NCBI RefSeq assembly: GCF_964656455.1 | Contig: NC_135720.1 | Coordinates: forward strand, 105,164,696 to 105,228,695 | Source: Halichoerus grypus | Lineage: Eukaryota; Chordata; Mammalia; Carnivora; Phocidae | Direction of reading: 5' to 3' | DNA length: 64,000 bases | Shown here: positions 51,486 through 62,068 of the stretch, one piece after another | How positions within the stretch are numbered: position 1 is the stretch's first letter | Layout: each line of letters starts with the position of its first letter | Position numbers and translations under genes: made by a program | Notes under the pieces: generated by a model | The model's database searches: none | What the model was told of the DNA's origin: nothing | Seen by the model: only the letters and a program-made list of their open reading frames with translations

Positions 51486-52299
51486 GGCAGACCTGTCCTT
51501 GCCAAACCCTGTTCGGGGCCTCCTGGGCCCCTGGAAGACGGGGTGGCCTCAAGACATGGGCAGGAGGAGGGTCCGAGTGTTGGAAGGGGTGGTGCGCACA
51601 GAGACCCTGCAGCTGGCTATCGCTTTCCTGTGGAGGAGGCCCGGGGGTGCCCGGGACCCTGGGGCGTGGAAATAAATGGAGGGGCGTTGGCCTCTCCGTC
51701 ACTGCTCCAAGGAGGCAGAAGGCAGGCTGTTGGCTTGGGGTCATCCCCTGGAGACTGCTGTGGTATGTCCCACGAACGGCCACTGAGCCTCTGCGGGTGC
51801 TGGGGACACAGGAGGCCCTCAGTGATGGTCGGAAGGGAGGGGGACAGAGGCACAGATGACATCCACAACCCACCAAGAAGACTTCAACTCGTGCCCCGAA
51901 GACAGACCGCGCGGAACACAGCCCATTCACATAGCACACAGCTGCGGAGTAGCAGGACTGGTGTCCCTTCTGAGCAACCAGAGACACGGCAGAGGCTGTC
52001 AGCCCGGGGTGCCTGGTAGGCGAAGACACAAGACTCCTGAGTCCTGGTCTAGGCAAGTCACAGCCTCTTGCTCGGCCTGGGGCTCCCCCCACATTCCAGA
52101 TCGCACCCCAGTATTCTGTGTGCGCTCTAGCTAAGCTGTTAGCTCTGCCTACGGCCGCCCACCCGCACCCCACCTCGACCGGGAGCTCCTGCAACAGGGG
52201 CCTCTCCTTGGCTGGCTCGGCTTTGCAGAGGCACTCGGTAAATGCTGAGCTACTAAGCAGCTGAAACTAAATGCTCTCCTCGCCCCCACTCTGTGCCAG
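51486..52299. other. single-copy GC-rich DNA, no gene recognised
   Basis: A 240-codon frame (51472-52194, -) and a 185-codon frame (51462-52019, +) lie on opposite strands; neither shows a domain, and both reflect low stop density in GC-rich DNA. Confidence 0.55.
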
Positions 52300-52490
52300 G
52301 CTTCCTGCCCGTGCTCCCTGGGTGTCACCGGGGAGCCTCCCAGCAATGCTACTGGGAAAACGTCTTGATCCCCACTTTCCAGCAAAGGCAACCGAGGTCG
52401 AGAGAGCTCACGGCTGGTGGCCGTCGGGGTGGGGCTGGGGTTGAGCGGTCTCTGCCTGGGCTCTGAACCAGAAGCTGAGTGTGCTACCAA
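52300..52490 (-). repeat. MIR SINE, diverged
   Basis: 'CCAGCAATGCTACTGGGAAAACGTCTTGATCCCCACTTTCCAGC' and 'GGCTCTGAACCAGAAGCTGAGTGTGCTACCAACTG' are the two ends of an inverted MIR. Confidence 0.6.
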
Positions 52491-53579
52491 CTGAGGGCCT
52501 CCCCTTCCCAGCTCCTTACGGCCTGGGCGGCAGCGGGCAAACACCCATGGGGTGGGAGCTGGCAAGGGTGACCGCAGGCTGGGCGACAGAAGGAACACAG
52601 TCTGAGGACACCACTGAAGTGCATCTTCAAACACTGCGGCCACGCTGTGGGCGCTGGGAAACCACAGCCGCCCACATCCCAGCGGCCAGGGCCAGCCCAG
52701 GGCGGGAGGTCGGGCTAGCAGGGGCAGAGGGCGGCCGAGGGGCACACAGAGCAGCAGGAAGGTGGGGAGTGGGCAGGGCCCCACCAGGCTCACCCACAGA
52801 AGGCCTCAGCCAGTGGCAGGGCGGCCTACACAGTTTGCCAGGCCCTTGTTCAAAACTATTAAGAATTTCAAGATGGCAGCAGCAGAGCTGTAAGCCAACC
52901 TCGGGGCCTTCTTACGCGTGGGCCCTTCGGGTCTCATATTCATGAGGCCAGTCCTGGCCAGTAGGCTGTTTGCCGGGCTCCCAGCTCCTGGTTCTTCTTG
53001 GCAAGGCACTTGGGTAGTAGATACCATGTGAAAGGTCTGGCCCCTCATGGCCCAGTGGGGCCCGCGCAACCCACAGTACAGGGCAGGGCACGGCAGGGCT
53101 GACAGAAGGACCAGGCCTCGGGAAGGCTCATGCTGTGGACTTTTTTGGAAGCCGTGTGGACAAGGCCAGGCCAGCACACTGCTGCGATGGCAGGCAGGCA
53201 GGCAGGCGGGCGGGCAGTGCTGGGCCTGCTTGGTGACTCATACCCACCTGGCTGCTCAGAGATTCTGTGCTGCTGCTTCCACTCTGAGGATGCTGGGGAG
53301 AGGCTCTGGGCCCTGCCAGACGTATCCAGAGTCCACAGCTGGGCTCCCCATAGACCTCAAGCCTGCAGGAAAGCTCAAGGTCTGTGGGTGCCCAGAACTT
53401 GGCAGGTAGCTTGGCCTCCGGAGGCAGGCATGCCGTCACCAGAGAGGAGCACAGAGCCTACTTTGAGCCTGCATCCCCCCAGGCGGACCCTTGGCAACAG
53501 GGATGACTGTGTCCACAAGCTCCTGGCCTGTCACTGCCCTGCATAAAGTGTCCCTAAGGGGCTGGGCTGAGCCCCAGGT
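52491..53579. other. single-copy GC-rich DNA with a (GGCA)n microsatellite at 53189-53217
   Basis: The largest open frame, 214 codons (52149-52793, -), begins in single-copy DNA and crosses the MIR. The microsatellite is about five GGCA units then two GGCG units. Confidence 0.55.
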
Positions 53580-53660
53580 TGAGCCTGCCACCACGGTCCC
53601 CAGCATAAGGTTCCGCACACAGTGGGTCCTCAGGAAATACTGGTTGAGCGAACACATGAG
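53580..53660 (+). repeat. L2 LINE 3' end
   Basis: 'CCCCAGCATAAGGTTCCGCACACAGTGGGTCCTCAGGAAATACTGGTTGAGCGAAC' follows the L2 terminal phrase. Confidence 0.55.
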
Positions 53661-54094
53661 GTAAGAGGACATTGACTCCTGCCGTTCGTCTTAGGGCTGA
53701 CACTTAGCTCGAAGGTCAAAGAAAGGAAGTATGCTCTTGGTGAGCAAAGCGGCAGAACATACTCCCTGCACACACGCATTATATGCACACCTGTGCGTGT
53801 GCGTGTCCTTGTGGGAATGCATGTGTGAGGAACACACGTGTACAGGGTGAACTCGCATATAGAGGGTGAAGATCTAGATCTAGATCTAGGGGAAGTATGC
53901 AGGTCTGGTTGTGGGTGCAGATAATATGCACACATACGGGGTGTGCGCACATGGCGGGGGACACTGTGCATGTTCTGTGCCCACTTGGTGAGTACCGGCA
54001 TGCACAGGGGCCATCCTCTGCTGCTTGGACTTCATCTCTGAGCCAGTCACCCCGCCCCATCCAGGAGCCAGGCTTGCTCACGGACCGGGACAGG
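53661..54094. other. single-copy DNA with GT-rich patches and a palindromic (AGATCT)3 repeat
   Basis: 53870-53889 holds three AGATCT units plus AG, a self-complementary array. GTGTGCGTGTCC and CACACGTGTAC words around 53798-53842 add alternating purine-pyrimidine character. Confidence 0.6.
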
Positions 54095-54305
54095 GGGAGA
54101 AGCGTGGTGGCTGGGAGTTCAGGCTCCCAGACTCTGCCCCTCACTCACTGTGTGTCTTTGGACAAGTTCCATAAACTCTCCTCGCCTCAGTTTTATTGTC
54201 TGTAAAAGGGGCTCACGACAGCACTTCCTTCATAAGCTACAAGGCATGGAAATCGGTGCTTGGTACCTAGTAAGGGTTCGACAAAGGTGAGTTGTTATTA
54301 GTACC
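54095..54305 (+). repeat. MIR SINE, full length
   Basis: 'GCGTGGTGGCTGGGAGTTCAGGCTCCCAGACTCTGCC', 'CTCACTGTGTGTCTTTGGACAAG', 'CGCCTCAGTTTTATTGTCTGTAAAAGGGG' and 'TGCTTGGTACCTAGTAAGGG' cover the whole element. Confidence 0.93.
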
Positions 54306-55858
54306 CTGGTTGGGGGCTGCTGCTGCATCGGGCGCCAGGGCTAGTACGGAGGACAAGGTTGGGGCCTGTATCCATCCATCTCCATGAACGTGATGGGCAA
54401 GCTCCAAACCCTGGCCGCTCTGGCCTGAGAAGTGAGAAGAGGGGAGGGTGTGGTCCCTGACAATTCCCGTCAGACTCCACAGAAGCCCCTGGGGAAGCTG
54501 CTGAGGAATCCCCAGGTTGAGAACACACACATGGTGGGGCACGGCCAGGTAGGGGCAGCTTTTTTAAAAAACAGCCCTCCTGGGACAGCAGAGCTGGGCC
54601 CCAGAGGCCACCCACCCACTGCGGGGACTGGCGGCCGCTAGGGACGAGGTAAATCACCCACGATTGCCCTCTGGAATGCGGTTGCTGTGAAAGGTAACAC
54701 GCATATTACTGCTACATAAACACGGTTAAACTATTTACCATGGCCTCAGCCTGGCGGCCCCGGGAAGACCCTGCCATGCAGGGCTGGGTGGGCCTGCCTC
54801 AGCTCTGCAGGCCACGATGGTCGGGAGAGGGATTTATTTTGGCAAGAACCAGGTCCTTGGCGATTTCCTGCTGCTACCCAACCAAGGGCCTGGCATGGCC
54901 CAAGGGAGGCAAATTGTCACAGGCCAGGAAAAACGTGTTTTGAAATTATGGAAAGTAGCAGAACAACAAAAATCTCCTCCTTGTTTTCTTTTAGCCCTGG
55001 CCCTTTGACCTGCTTTGTGGAGGGCACTGTTTCAAGGAAGAAGGAGCTTTTGCCCCCCAACCCCAGAATGCACTGGGGCAGATCTCCATGCGGGATTCTG
55101 AGGAAGAAGACTCAGCCCTGCTCCCGAGGAGCCCCCAGCGTGTGGGAGAGAACCAGCCCCTACCCGCAGACTGCCTCCACCAGTCTGAAGGTGGAGACCC
55201 AGCTCCTGCCCTCAGCCCCCTCCTTTGCTCTTGCCCACTCTAGGAGTGGAGGCACAGTTCTGTTCCTCAGAATGGGGGAGCCCCTCCCTATTTGAAGGGT
55301 AGACTGGACCACCTGAGGCTCAAGGCCTCTGACAGACTCAGGGAACAGGCTGTCCTTTCAGGCCTTCCCAGCAGAAATATCCCTGAGTTGTTCCTTAGAT
55401 TCATTCAGAGCAGGGGCCCTTTTCTGGCTCTAGTGCAGGTTCTAGTCTTGGTCCATGTTTTTTCTCCAGATGAACCATCAATCCCCTTTTTTCTTGGTTT
55501 AAAAGTTACCAGGGTCACTAAAGAGGTCACTGAGGCTGACAAACGTGAGAGGGATTTACCACCAGGGTGTGGAGGCCCGGCCCACCTCAGAGCCTCCTCC
55601 CTGGCCCCTCCAGGCCTCCTCCTCCCCTCCTGCTGGGGCTGCCCCTCCATCTGCTTCCTGTGCTCTCTCCTGCCATTCCTCTACCGGGAGCGCACCCCTC
55701 AACCGTTCCGGCCCAGTCAACAAGGCCTTCTTTTCTCCCATAGTCTACACAACCCAGTCCAGCCCATCTGGATTAATCTACTTGTCCTCCAGCTCTTCCG
55801 CTAGTAGTCGCCAGCATTCACTGAAGGCCTTATTAACTCGCATACTGCTCTCCAATTT
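54306..55858. other. single-copy DNA, no gene recognised
   Basis: Open frames reach 170 codons (55292-55804, +) with many Leu, Pro and Phe residues; overlap with shorter frames on both strands and no domain argue for chance. Confidence 0.5.
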
Positions 55859-55885
55859 CCCACCACCACCACCACCACCACCACC
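55859..55885. repeat. (CAC)n trinucleotide microsatellite
   Basis: 27 bp of CAC units. Frames through it read poly-Pro (+) or poly-Trp (-). Confidence 0.95.
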
Positions 55886-56020
55886 GGGTAGGTGGGGCTT
55901 TCTGGCCCCGCATCAGCGAGGACGAATCGGAGGCTGAGAGAGGCTGGCTATTCTCCCAGGTCACACAGCCGGCGAGTGGGCCGGGGGTCTGCGGGCCAAG
56001 CTCTGTCTCCTGCGCCACCT
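55886..56020 (-). repeat. MIR SINE fragment
   Basis: 'GGAGGCTGAGAGAGGCTGGCTATTCTCCCAGGTCACACAGCCGGCGAGTGGG' is the inverted MIR core, with unusually many CG dinucleotides kept. Confidence 0.7.
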
Positions 56021-56489
56021 TGTCCGCCCACCCGCACGCCCAGGGAACAAGGAGCAGCCCGTTCTCTGTTAGGTGGGCTCAGAAAGGGTTCCGGTGGGGT
56101 TGTAGTAAGCGAGTGAGGTTATCCTTCAAAAAGTTTATCTCAGAAGAGAGTAGTTACTCTGATCATGCTGCTCACTCGGTACATTTTTGTTCTTGTTTTT
56201 GATTTACATTTTATTTATTTCTATCAACAGGTACAACATGGAAAAGGCCAGAAAGCAAGTCTTTGTCTCTGCCCTATCCCAGTGCCGTGGGCCCCTTCCT
56301 TCCAGTGGCTTCAGCTGTGATGAATCCACCCCGAAGCATCCCCTGCCTCTAGAGCATTCTTGCCCGGCTTCCTGTGGTTTGATTCACTCACACGTACTTT
56401 TAAAGTCAATTAAACTCATCACATCAGAATCAAACTTTTTTTCTTTACCCAATTTAATCCAATTATTCTTTGAACTTGATTTCAAGTAA
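56021..56489. other. single-copy DNA, no gene recognised
   Basis: The DNA becomes AT-rich toward the following LINE-1; a 100-codon open frame (56187-56489, +) shows no domain. Confidence 0.5.
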
Positions 56490-58920
56490 CATTTTAAAAA
56501 GAAACTCTTCGCTTTAGAATACTTTTAGACTTAGAGAAAAATTGCAAAGACAATACAGAGTTCCCATATACTCCACACCCATGTTCCTCTCTAGTAGACA
56601 TCTTAATTAGTATGGTATATTTGTTATCATTAATGAACTCATATTGATACATTATTATTAACTAAAGTCCATACTTTTTTCAGATTTACTAATATCCTTT
56701 TCCTTTTCCAGGATCCCATCCAGGATACTGAGTTACATCTAGTTGTCACGTCTCCTTAAGCTCCTCTTAGCTGTGACAGTTCCTCATTTCCTTGTTTTGG
56801 ATGACCTTGACAGTTTTGAGGAGTACTGGTCAGGTATTTCTGTAGAATGTCCTCAGTTAGGACTTGTCTGGTGCTTTTCTCATGATTGGGCTTGAGTTAG
56901 CAGTTTATGAAGGAAGAATACAGAGATAAAGTACCATTTTCCTCACATCATATCAAGGGTACAAATCACCAACATAACTTATTGCTGTGGATATTGACCT
57001 TGATCATCTGGCTGAGGTGGTGTTTGTCAGTTTTCTCCACTTTAAAGATACTCTCCCCCACCCCCTTCCATCCCCCCCACCCCCACCCCCTGCCCCAGCT
57101 CTTTCCATACTGTTCTCTTTGGAAGGAAGTCACTATGCAGAGCTTACACGGAAGGGCTGAGGAGCTATGTTCTCCCTCCTTGAGAGTGAAACATCTACAT
57201 AATTATTTGGAATTCAGTTCTGCATAGGAGATTTGTCTCCTCGTTCACATTTATTTATTCAACCATTTATTTATATCAGTATGGACTCATGGAGATTTAT
57301 TTTATACTTCAGGTTATAATCCAAAATACTTTATTTCATTTCTCAAATTGTTCCATCTTTGGCCACTGGGATTCCTTTTAGTTGGCTCCTTTGGGGTTTT
57401 TTTGAGCACTTCCTTACTTTCTGACACTATGAGATACTCTGGGCTCATCTTGTATATTTCCTGCCCCAGTCCCAGAATCAGCCTTTACTACAAGGAGCCC
57501 TGGGGTATAGAAACCAAGATCTGAGTGCTAGGTGTGCTTATCGGTATTGGGTTAGAGGTGCTTATAGACCCTCCCAGTTGACAAAGAAAGGAAATATATG
57601 TGTATATACTAACCCATGTATATATACATTTCTATTAGTATTGCTTAGGTAACCATCTGTATCTATATTAAGCTATGCATGGCCCCAACTCTATTACCAC
57701 ATGATCATTCTAGCCTTCTCCCCTTAACTTGTCTGTAACCTTTCATTCCAACAGCGAGAAACCTGGCTCCCACCATCTGCTATCCATTTCCTTAATTGCT
57801 CAACTCCAGTATACATGTATATTAGTTCAGATTGCTAACCTGTATTTCTATGGGAAACGACCTGATCAACTAGAGTACAGTGCTTACGTGCTGTTCCTTT
57901 GTCTTTGCTCTTATGGACTCTGCTGATTTCCAGAGTGACTTAGCATCTTTCTTCCCATTCCCTTCAGTGAGGTGGTTTTAAATTTTTGTAAAACAGTTAG
58001 ATTCTTTTGTCATGTTCTACATGCTGTCCTATGACCTCCCAATCTCCTAAGTGTTTTTGTTTGTTTGTTTGTTTGTTTTTTTAATGTGCATAGATTGAGG
58101 CTCACTCTTTGTACTGTTAAGTTCTGGGGGTTTTGACAATCACTGTGTCATGTATTCACCATTTCGGTATCACACAGATAGTCCTACTACCCTGAAATAC
58201 TTCTTGTGCTTTATCAATTCAACTCTCCCCCCCACCCCTGATCAGTTTACCATCTCTATAGTTTCCCCTTTTCCAGAATGTCATATAACGGAATCATACA
58301 GTGTATAGCTTTTTCAGACTGGCTTCTTTCACTCAGCAATACTCATTTAAGATTCATGCATGTCTTTGTGTGCCTTGATAGCTCGTTTCTTTTTATTGCT
58401 AAATACTATTAAACTGAGTCGATATACCATGGCTTATCTAGTCACCCATTAAATGACATCTTGGTTACTTTGGCAATGATATTTTTGTTAATTCTGAATA
58501 AATTGCTTCTATAAATACTTATGGGCTGGTTTTTGTGTGGATCTAAGTTGTAAAATCAGTTGAGGAAACACCTAGAAGTGCAATGGTTGGATCATATGGT
58601 AAGAGTATTTTTGTTTTATAAGAAACTGCCAAACTCTTTTCCAAAGCGGCTGTACCATTTTGCATTTCTATCAGTGACGAATGAGAGTTCCTGTTGCTCC
58701 ACATCTTCGCCAGCAACTGATATTGTCAAATTTTTTTTTTTTTTAATTTTAGCCATTTGATTAGGTATGCTGTGATTTCTTGGTATTGTTTTAATTTGCA
58801 TTTCCCTAATGACAAATGACATTGAGCTTCTTTTCATGTCTATTTCATATATTTAGATATCTCTCTTCTTTGATGTGCTGTCTATTCAGGTCTTTTGTCC
58901 ATTTTTAAATTGGGTCGTCA
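56490..58920 (-). mobile_element. LINE-1 (L1MB/L1MC-like) 3' UTR and ORF2 end
   Basis: 'GACTTAGAGAAAAATTGCAAAGACAATACAGAGTTCCC' opens the complement of a long LINE-1 3' UTR. It runs through 'GATCCCATCCAGGATACTGAG', 'CTCATGGAGATTTATTTTATACTTC' and 'GAGAAACCTGGCTCCCACCATC'. From about 58,030 the ORF2 C-terminal part follows: 'ACTGCCAAACTCTTTTCCAAAGCGGCTGTACC' and 'CATTTCCCTAATGACAAATGACATTGAGC'. About 2.4 kb, with a (GTTT)n patch at 58053-58083. Frames are short and broken. Confidence 0.93.
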
Positions 58921-59184
58921 AATAACTTTTGATTGTTTTAAAACAAATCAAATCCACCTCTGAGAGAGGAGGGTCAAACTCAACTGAGCGCCGTCCACAT
59001 TTTGGTAAGACACCTAAGAAATGTTTGTGGAATAACATTCCATGGAGACCTGGAACCCCAGAGCTAAAAGACCCTTCAGAGTTCTTTTATAGGAGAGGAA
59101 AATGGGATCTTGAGAGGGAGAGTGGTGGAGTGCTAGAGGCAGTTATTACTCACCACAGGCCCATGTGCTTCCCGCCACTCCCCG
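58921..59184. other. unassigned DNA between LINE-1 and LTR
   Basis: 'CTAAAAGACCCTTCAGAGTTCTTTTATAGGAGAGGAAAATGGG' at 59065-59107 weakly resembles a MIR3-type core, but may be the 5' part of the following LTR. Confidence 0.35.
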
Positions 59185-59505
59185 GCCCCCTCACCATCAG
59201 ATGGGAATACAAGAGCAGTCCTGGCCGGTAGGCTGTGAATGGAGATGTTGTCTGTCATTTCTGAGCCGAAGCATTAGAGAGCCAGTACATAGCTCTCCTG
59301 CTTTTTTCTGTCCCTGCGGGCACAACCATGGAAGCCACGTGTTGAAATTTGATATATCCGACGTCCGGGGTCCCTAACCGACTATGTGGAGCAGAGCCCC
59401 GGCCAATCTGCCTGGGCTAAAGTGTGTGAGCAAGACAGAAACCTTGGTGGCGTGGATCCACTGAGATTCACGGGTTCATCTGTTACTGCAGTGCAGCCTG
59501 GTCTA
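59185..59505 (+). mobile_element. MaLR-type LTR
   Basis: 'GTTGTCTGTCATTTCTGAGCCGAAGCATTAGAGAGCCAGTACATAGCTCTCC', 'GACTATGTGGAGCAGAGCCCC', 'ATCCACTGAGATTCACGGG' and 'TTACTGCAGTGCAGCCTGGTCTACCCTGACT' follow the 3' half of this LTR class. It is a solo remnant. Confidence 0.8.
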
Positions 59506-60244
59506 CCCTGACTCTCACAGCCAGTCACTGGGTCACGCTTTTGGCATAAGGCTTACATAATCAGAGTCCCCCAAACCTGGTGGTGTGCTGGCTCCGGGGA
59601 AATGTTGCTTAAAGGAGAGAGATCATCTGAATGAACTAACATCCCCTGAGACCTATTACACATCTGGCCCCATGTAGGCACTGAACCGTCATTATCTCCG
59701 CTCTGTCCAGAAGGTCCAGCTCTCAGCTCAACTGCCTGGTCTTGCCATTCACCGGGCCTTATCTCCCCAGAGGACACGTGGGAGTTGACATATCACTGGA
59801 GCTAAATTTCCCAACAATAGAACAATCCTTGTGGGATACTAAGGTAGCTCTCCCCACCCTCAAGCCCTCAAAAGTCCCTATAAACCGCATAGCCCCCCAA
59901 AGTGTTACCTAAGGGGAAGCAAGTCTCAGAAGCTCTGTTGAATCTTCTGCTACATCTTTTTTTTTTTTTTTTTCACATTCAGAACTTGCTTTCTGCTAAC
60001 CCCATCCTTTCCAGAAGTGGAAGACATTCCCATCCCATTTATTGTCCAGAAGACATGCAGCCGCCAGCATTTAACACCCCTCTTCTCCAGCCCCGCCCTG
60101 CCTGAAGCAAATTGCCCTGGGCTGAGCCTCTGATAGCAGGCCGTGGGCCCTGCTGAAACAGCCACACTCTCCCAGCCTTCTAATCACAATATCTGGGGGC
60201 AGGATGCAGCCGTTAGGGCAGGGAAAGAGCCTCTCTCTGTGTGA
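59506..60244. other. single-copy DNA with a T17 run
   Basis: T17 occupies 59957-59973. 'GAACTAACATCCCCTGAGACCTATTACACATC' at 59634-59665 could be an inverted MIR end. No gene. Confidence 0.45.
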
Positions 60245-60400
60245 AGTGAAGTGATGTTCACAGGGCTCAAAATCAAGACCTTGACCTCATTAGTGCAATG
60301 TTCTGGTCAGTGGGCCTGCGGAAACGTGATGTTGTTAATTAAGCGCCGATTTATTTAATCCCTGGTCTTGTGAAATGCATGCATTTGCCCTCCCCTCTTT
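60245..60400. promoter_or_regulatory. candidate conserved non-coding element
   Basis: AAGACCTTGACCTCA (60275-60289; complement contains TCAAGGTC, an ERR/SF1-type nuclear-receptor half-site), TTAATTAA (60335-60342) and a perfect 14-bp palindrome AAATGCATGCATTT (60373-60386, related to palindromic OCT sites) lie within 112 bp. No repeat match, no frame. Confidence 0.38.
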
Positions 60401-60434
60401 TCCCCAGGGACTAGAAGCTCCTGGGGACACAACA

Positions 60435-60610
60435 GGAGGTGGAGCAAGGACCAGCCTGGGGTCACCCAGACCTGGATTCAATTCACTTCCTGACTACTCT
60501 GACCCTGGGTAACCTTCCTGAGCCTGGGATTGGGTAAAGATTACGAGCTTGGCACTGCGCCTGGCACGTAGGAAGCTCTCAGTAAATTATAGCCATTATT
60601 ATCATACTGT
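60435..60610 (+). repeat. MIR SINE
   Basis: 'CCCAGACCTGGATTCAATTCACTTCCTGACTACTCTGACCCTGGGTAACC', 'GAGCTTGGCACTGCGCCTGGCACGTAGGAAGCTCTCAGTAAATTATAGCC' mark both ends; the middle is deleted. Confidence 0.82.
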
Positions 60611-60679
60611 TAATTATTGTTTTAGTCTATCAACTGAAGAATGATTTTCCATTGCTCCCTCTTGATTCTTCAGAGGCAG

Positions 60680-60841
60680 TAATTTGTAGACTGGCATTGT
60701 CCAAAAGAACTTTCTGCCACGATGGAAATGTTCAATATGGTAGCCCCTAGCCACGTGTGACTATCGAACCCTTGAAAGGTGGCTGATACAGCTGAGGAAC
60801 TGAGTTTTTAGCTGTATTGAATTTTAGTGCAAAGTTAAATG
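60680..60841 (-). mobile_element. hAT-type DNA transposon fragment
   Basis: 'TGTCCAAAAGAACTTTCTGCCACGATGGAAATGTTC', 'AGCCCCTAGCCACGTGTGACTATCGAACCCTTGAAAGGTGGCT' is the complement of the family seen at 11618-11787. Confidence 0.75.
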
Positions 60842-61322
60842 CAGAAGCTCCTGATTGATGATGGTTCAACTTACGATTTTTTGACTTTATGATGGTGCAA
60901 AAGTGACACACATTCAGGAGAAACTGTACTTGGAATTTTGAACTTGGATCTTTCCCCCAGGCTAGCAAGAAGAGGTAGAATATTCTCTCACGATGCTGGG
61001 CAGCGGCAGTCACAGCTCCCAGTCAGCCACGCGATCGCGAGGGCAAACAGCCCATACACTTACAATGATTCTTCCCCATACGACCATTCTGTTTCTCACC
61101 TTCAGTATTCAATAGATTACATGAGATAGTCAACACTTTATTATAAGATAGGCTTTGTGTTAAATGATTTCACCCAATTGTAGGCTAATGTAAGTGTTCT
61201 GAGCCCATCCTGAGCTATGATATTCAGGAGGTTAGGTGTATTAAATGCATTTTCAACTCGCAGTATTTCCCATTTACAGTGGGTTTGTCAGGTTGTAACC
61301 GCATAAGTCAGGGAAGATCTCT
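60842..61322. mobile_element. second type of non-autonomous Tigger-like element
   Basis: 'GATGGTTCAACTTACGATTTTTTGACTTTATGATGGTGCAAAAG' opens and 'CAGTGGGTTTGTCAGG..GCATAAGTCAGGGAAG' closes an element whose ends carry inverted ACTTACGAT-type repeats. The middle ('CCATACGACCATTCTGTTT', 'GCTAATGTAAGTGTTCTGAGC') is that of a widespread TcMar-Tigger MITE. The transposase is absent. It abuts the hAT fragment. Confidence 0.8.
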
Positions 61323-61359
61323 AGTCTCATGAGTTTAGTGGCTACTGTATTAGGCTCTT

Positions 61360-62068
61360 CAGGTGCAGAGGGCAAGAGCTCAGGCTCCGAGGTAGAATGC
61401 CTGGCTTCCCAACCTACTTCCTAGCTGTGAGACTTCAAACCAGTTCCTCGGCCACTCTGGGCCTCAGCTTCCTCATCTGTAAAATGTGGATATTATAGTA
61501 GAGGAGTTCTCCCCTTACCTGCGGTTTCGCTTTCTGAGGTTTCAGTTACCCGCAGTCAACCACAGCCCAGAAGCAGATGATCCTCCCTCAGGCATGGGAT
61601 CAGAAGGTCAACAGCAGCCTACCTCTGTGTCACAATGCCTGTGCCATTCCCCTCACTTCTTCTCATCACGTAGGCACGTTATCCTCTCACTCATCACAAG
61701 AAGAAGGGTGAGTAAGTACAATAGGATATTTTGAGGGAGAGAGCACATTCATGTAACTTTTTTATAGCCGTATGTGGTTATATTGTTCTATTCTATTGTT
61801 AGTTATTGTTGTCCATTTCTTATTGTGCCTAATTTATAAATTAAACTTTATCATCGGTATGTATGTGCGGGAAGAAACATAGTGTATATAGGCTTCAGTG
61901 CTGTCCGTGGTTTCGGGCATCCGCTGGGGGTCTTGGGAGGTATTCCCCCCTGGGTAAGGGGGGACTGCTATCCTGACGTCATAGGGCGGTTGTGAGGATT
62001 AAATGGGTTAATCTATATAAAGCGCCCCATTTTGGAGGTGCTTAAGGAATGTTAGCTTTTATTATTGC
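61360..62068 (+). repeat. MIR SINE split by a Tigger insertion
   Basis: First part (61360-61500): 'CTAGCTGTGAGACTTCAAACC', 'CCTCAGCTTCCTCATCTGTAAAATGTGGATATTATAG'. Second part (61971-62068): 'GGGCGGTTGTGAGGATTAAATGGGTTAATC', 'GGTGCTTAAGGAATG'. Removing 61501-61968 and one TA restores continuous MIR order. Confidence 0.9.
61501..61968 (+). mobile_element. non-autonomous Tigger DNA transposon, 468 bp, inside the MIR
   Basis: TA dinucleotides flank it at 61499-61500 and 61969-61970. The 5' end (GAGGAGTTCTCCCCTTACC) has lost the initial C of the family; the 3' end reads GTAAGGGGGGACTGC. The internal core matches the element at 43679-44143 along its length ('GTCACAATGCCTGTGCCAT', 'TGCCTAATTTATAAATTAAACTTTATCATCGGTATGTATG'). 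Confidence 0.92.

Noticed and set aside
51472..52194. 240-codon open frame on the minus strand
   Set aside because: A 185-codon frame lies opposite on the plus strand, and both reflect few stops in GC-rich DNA. No recognisable family.
52149..52793. 214-codon open frame on the minus strand
   Set aside because: It crosses an old MIR and has composition-driven residues only.
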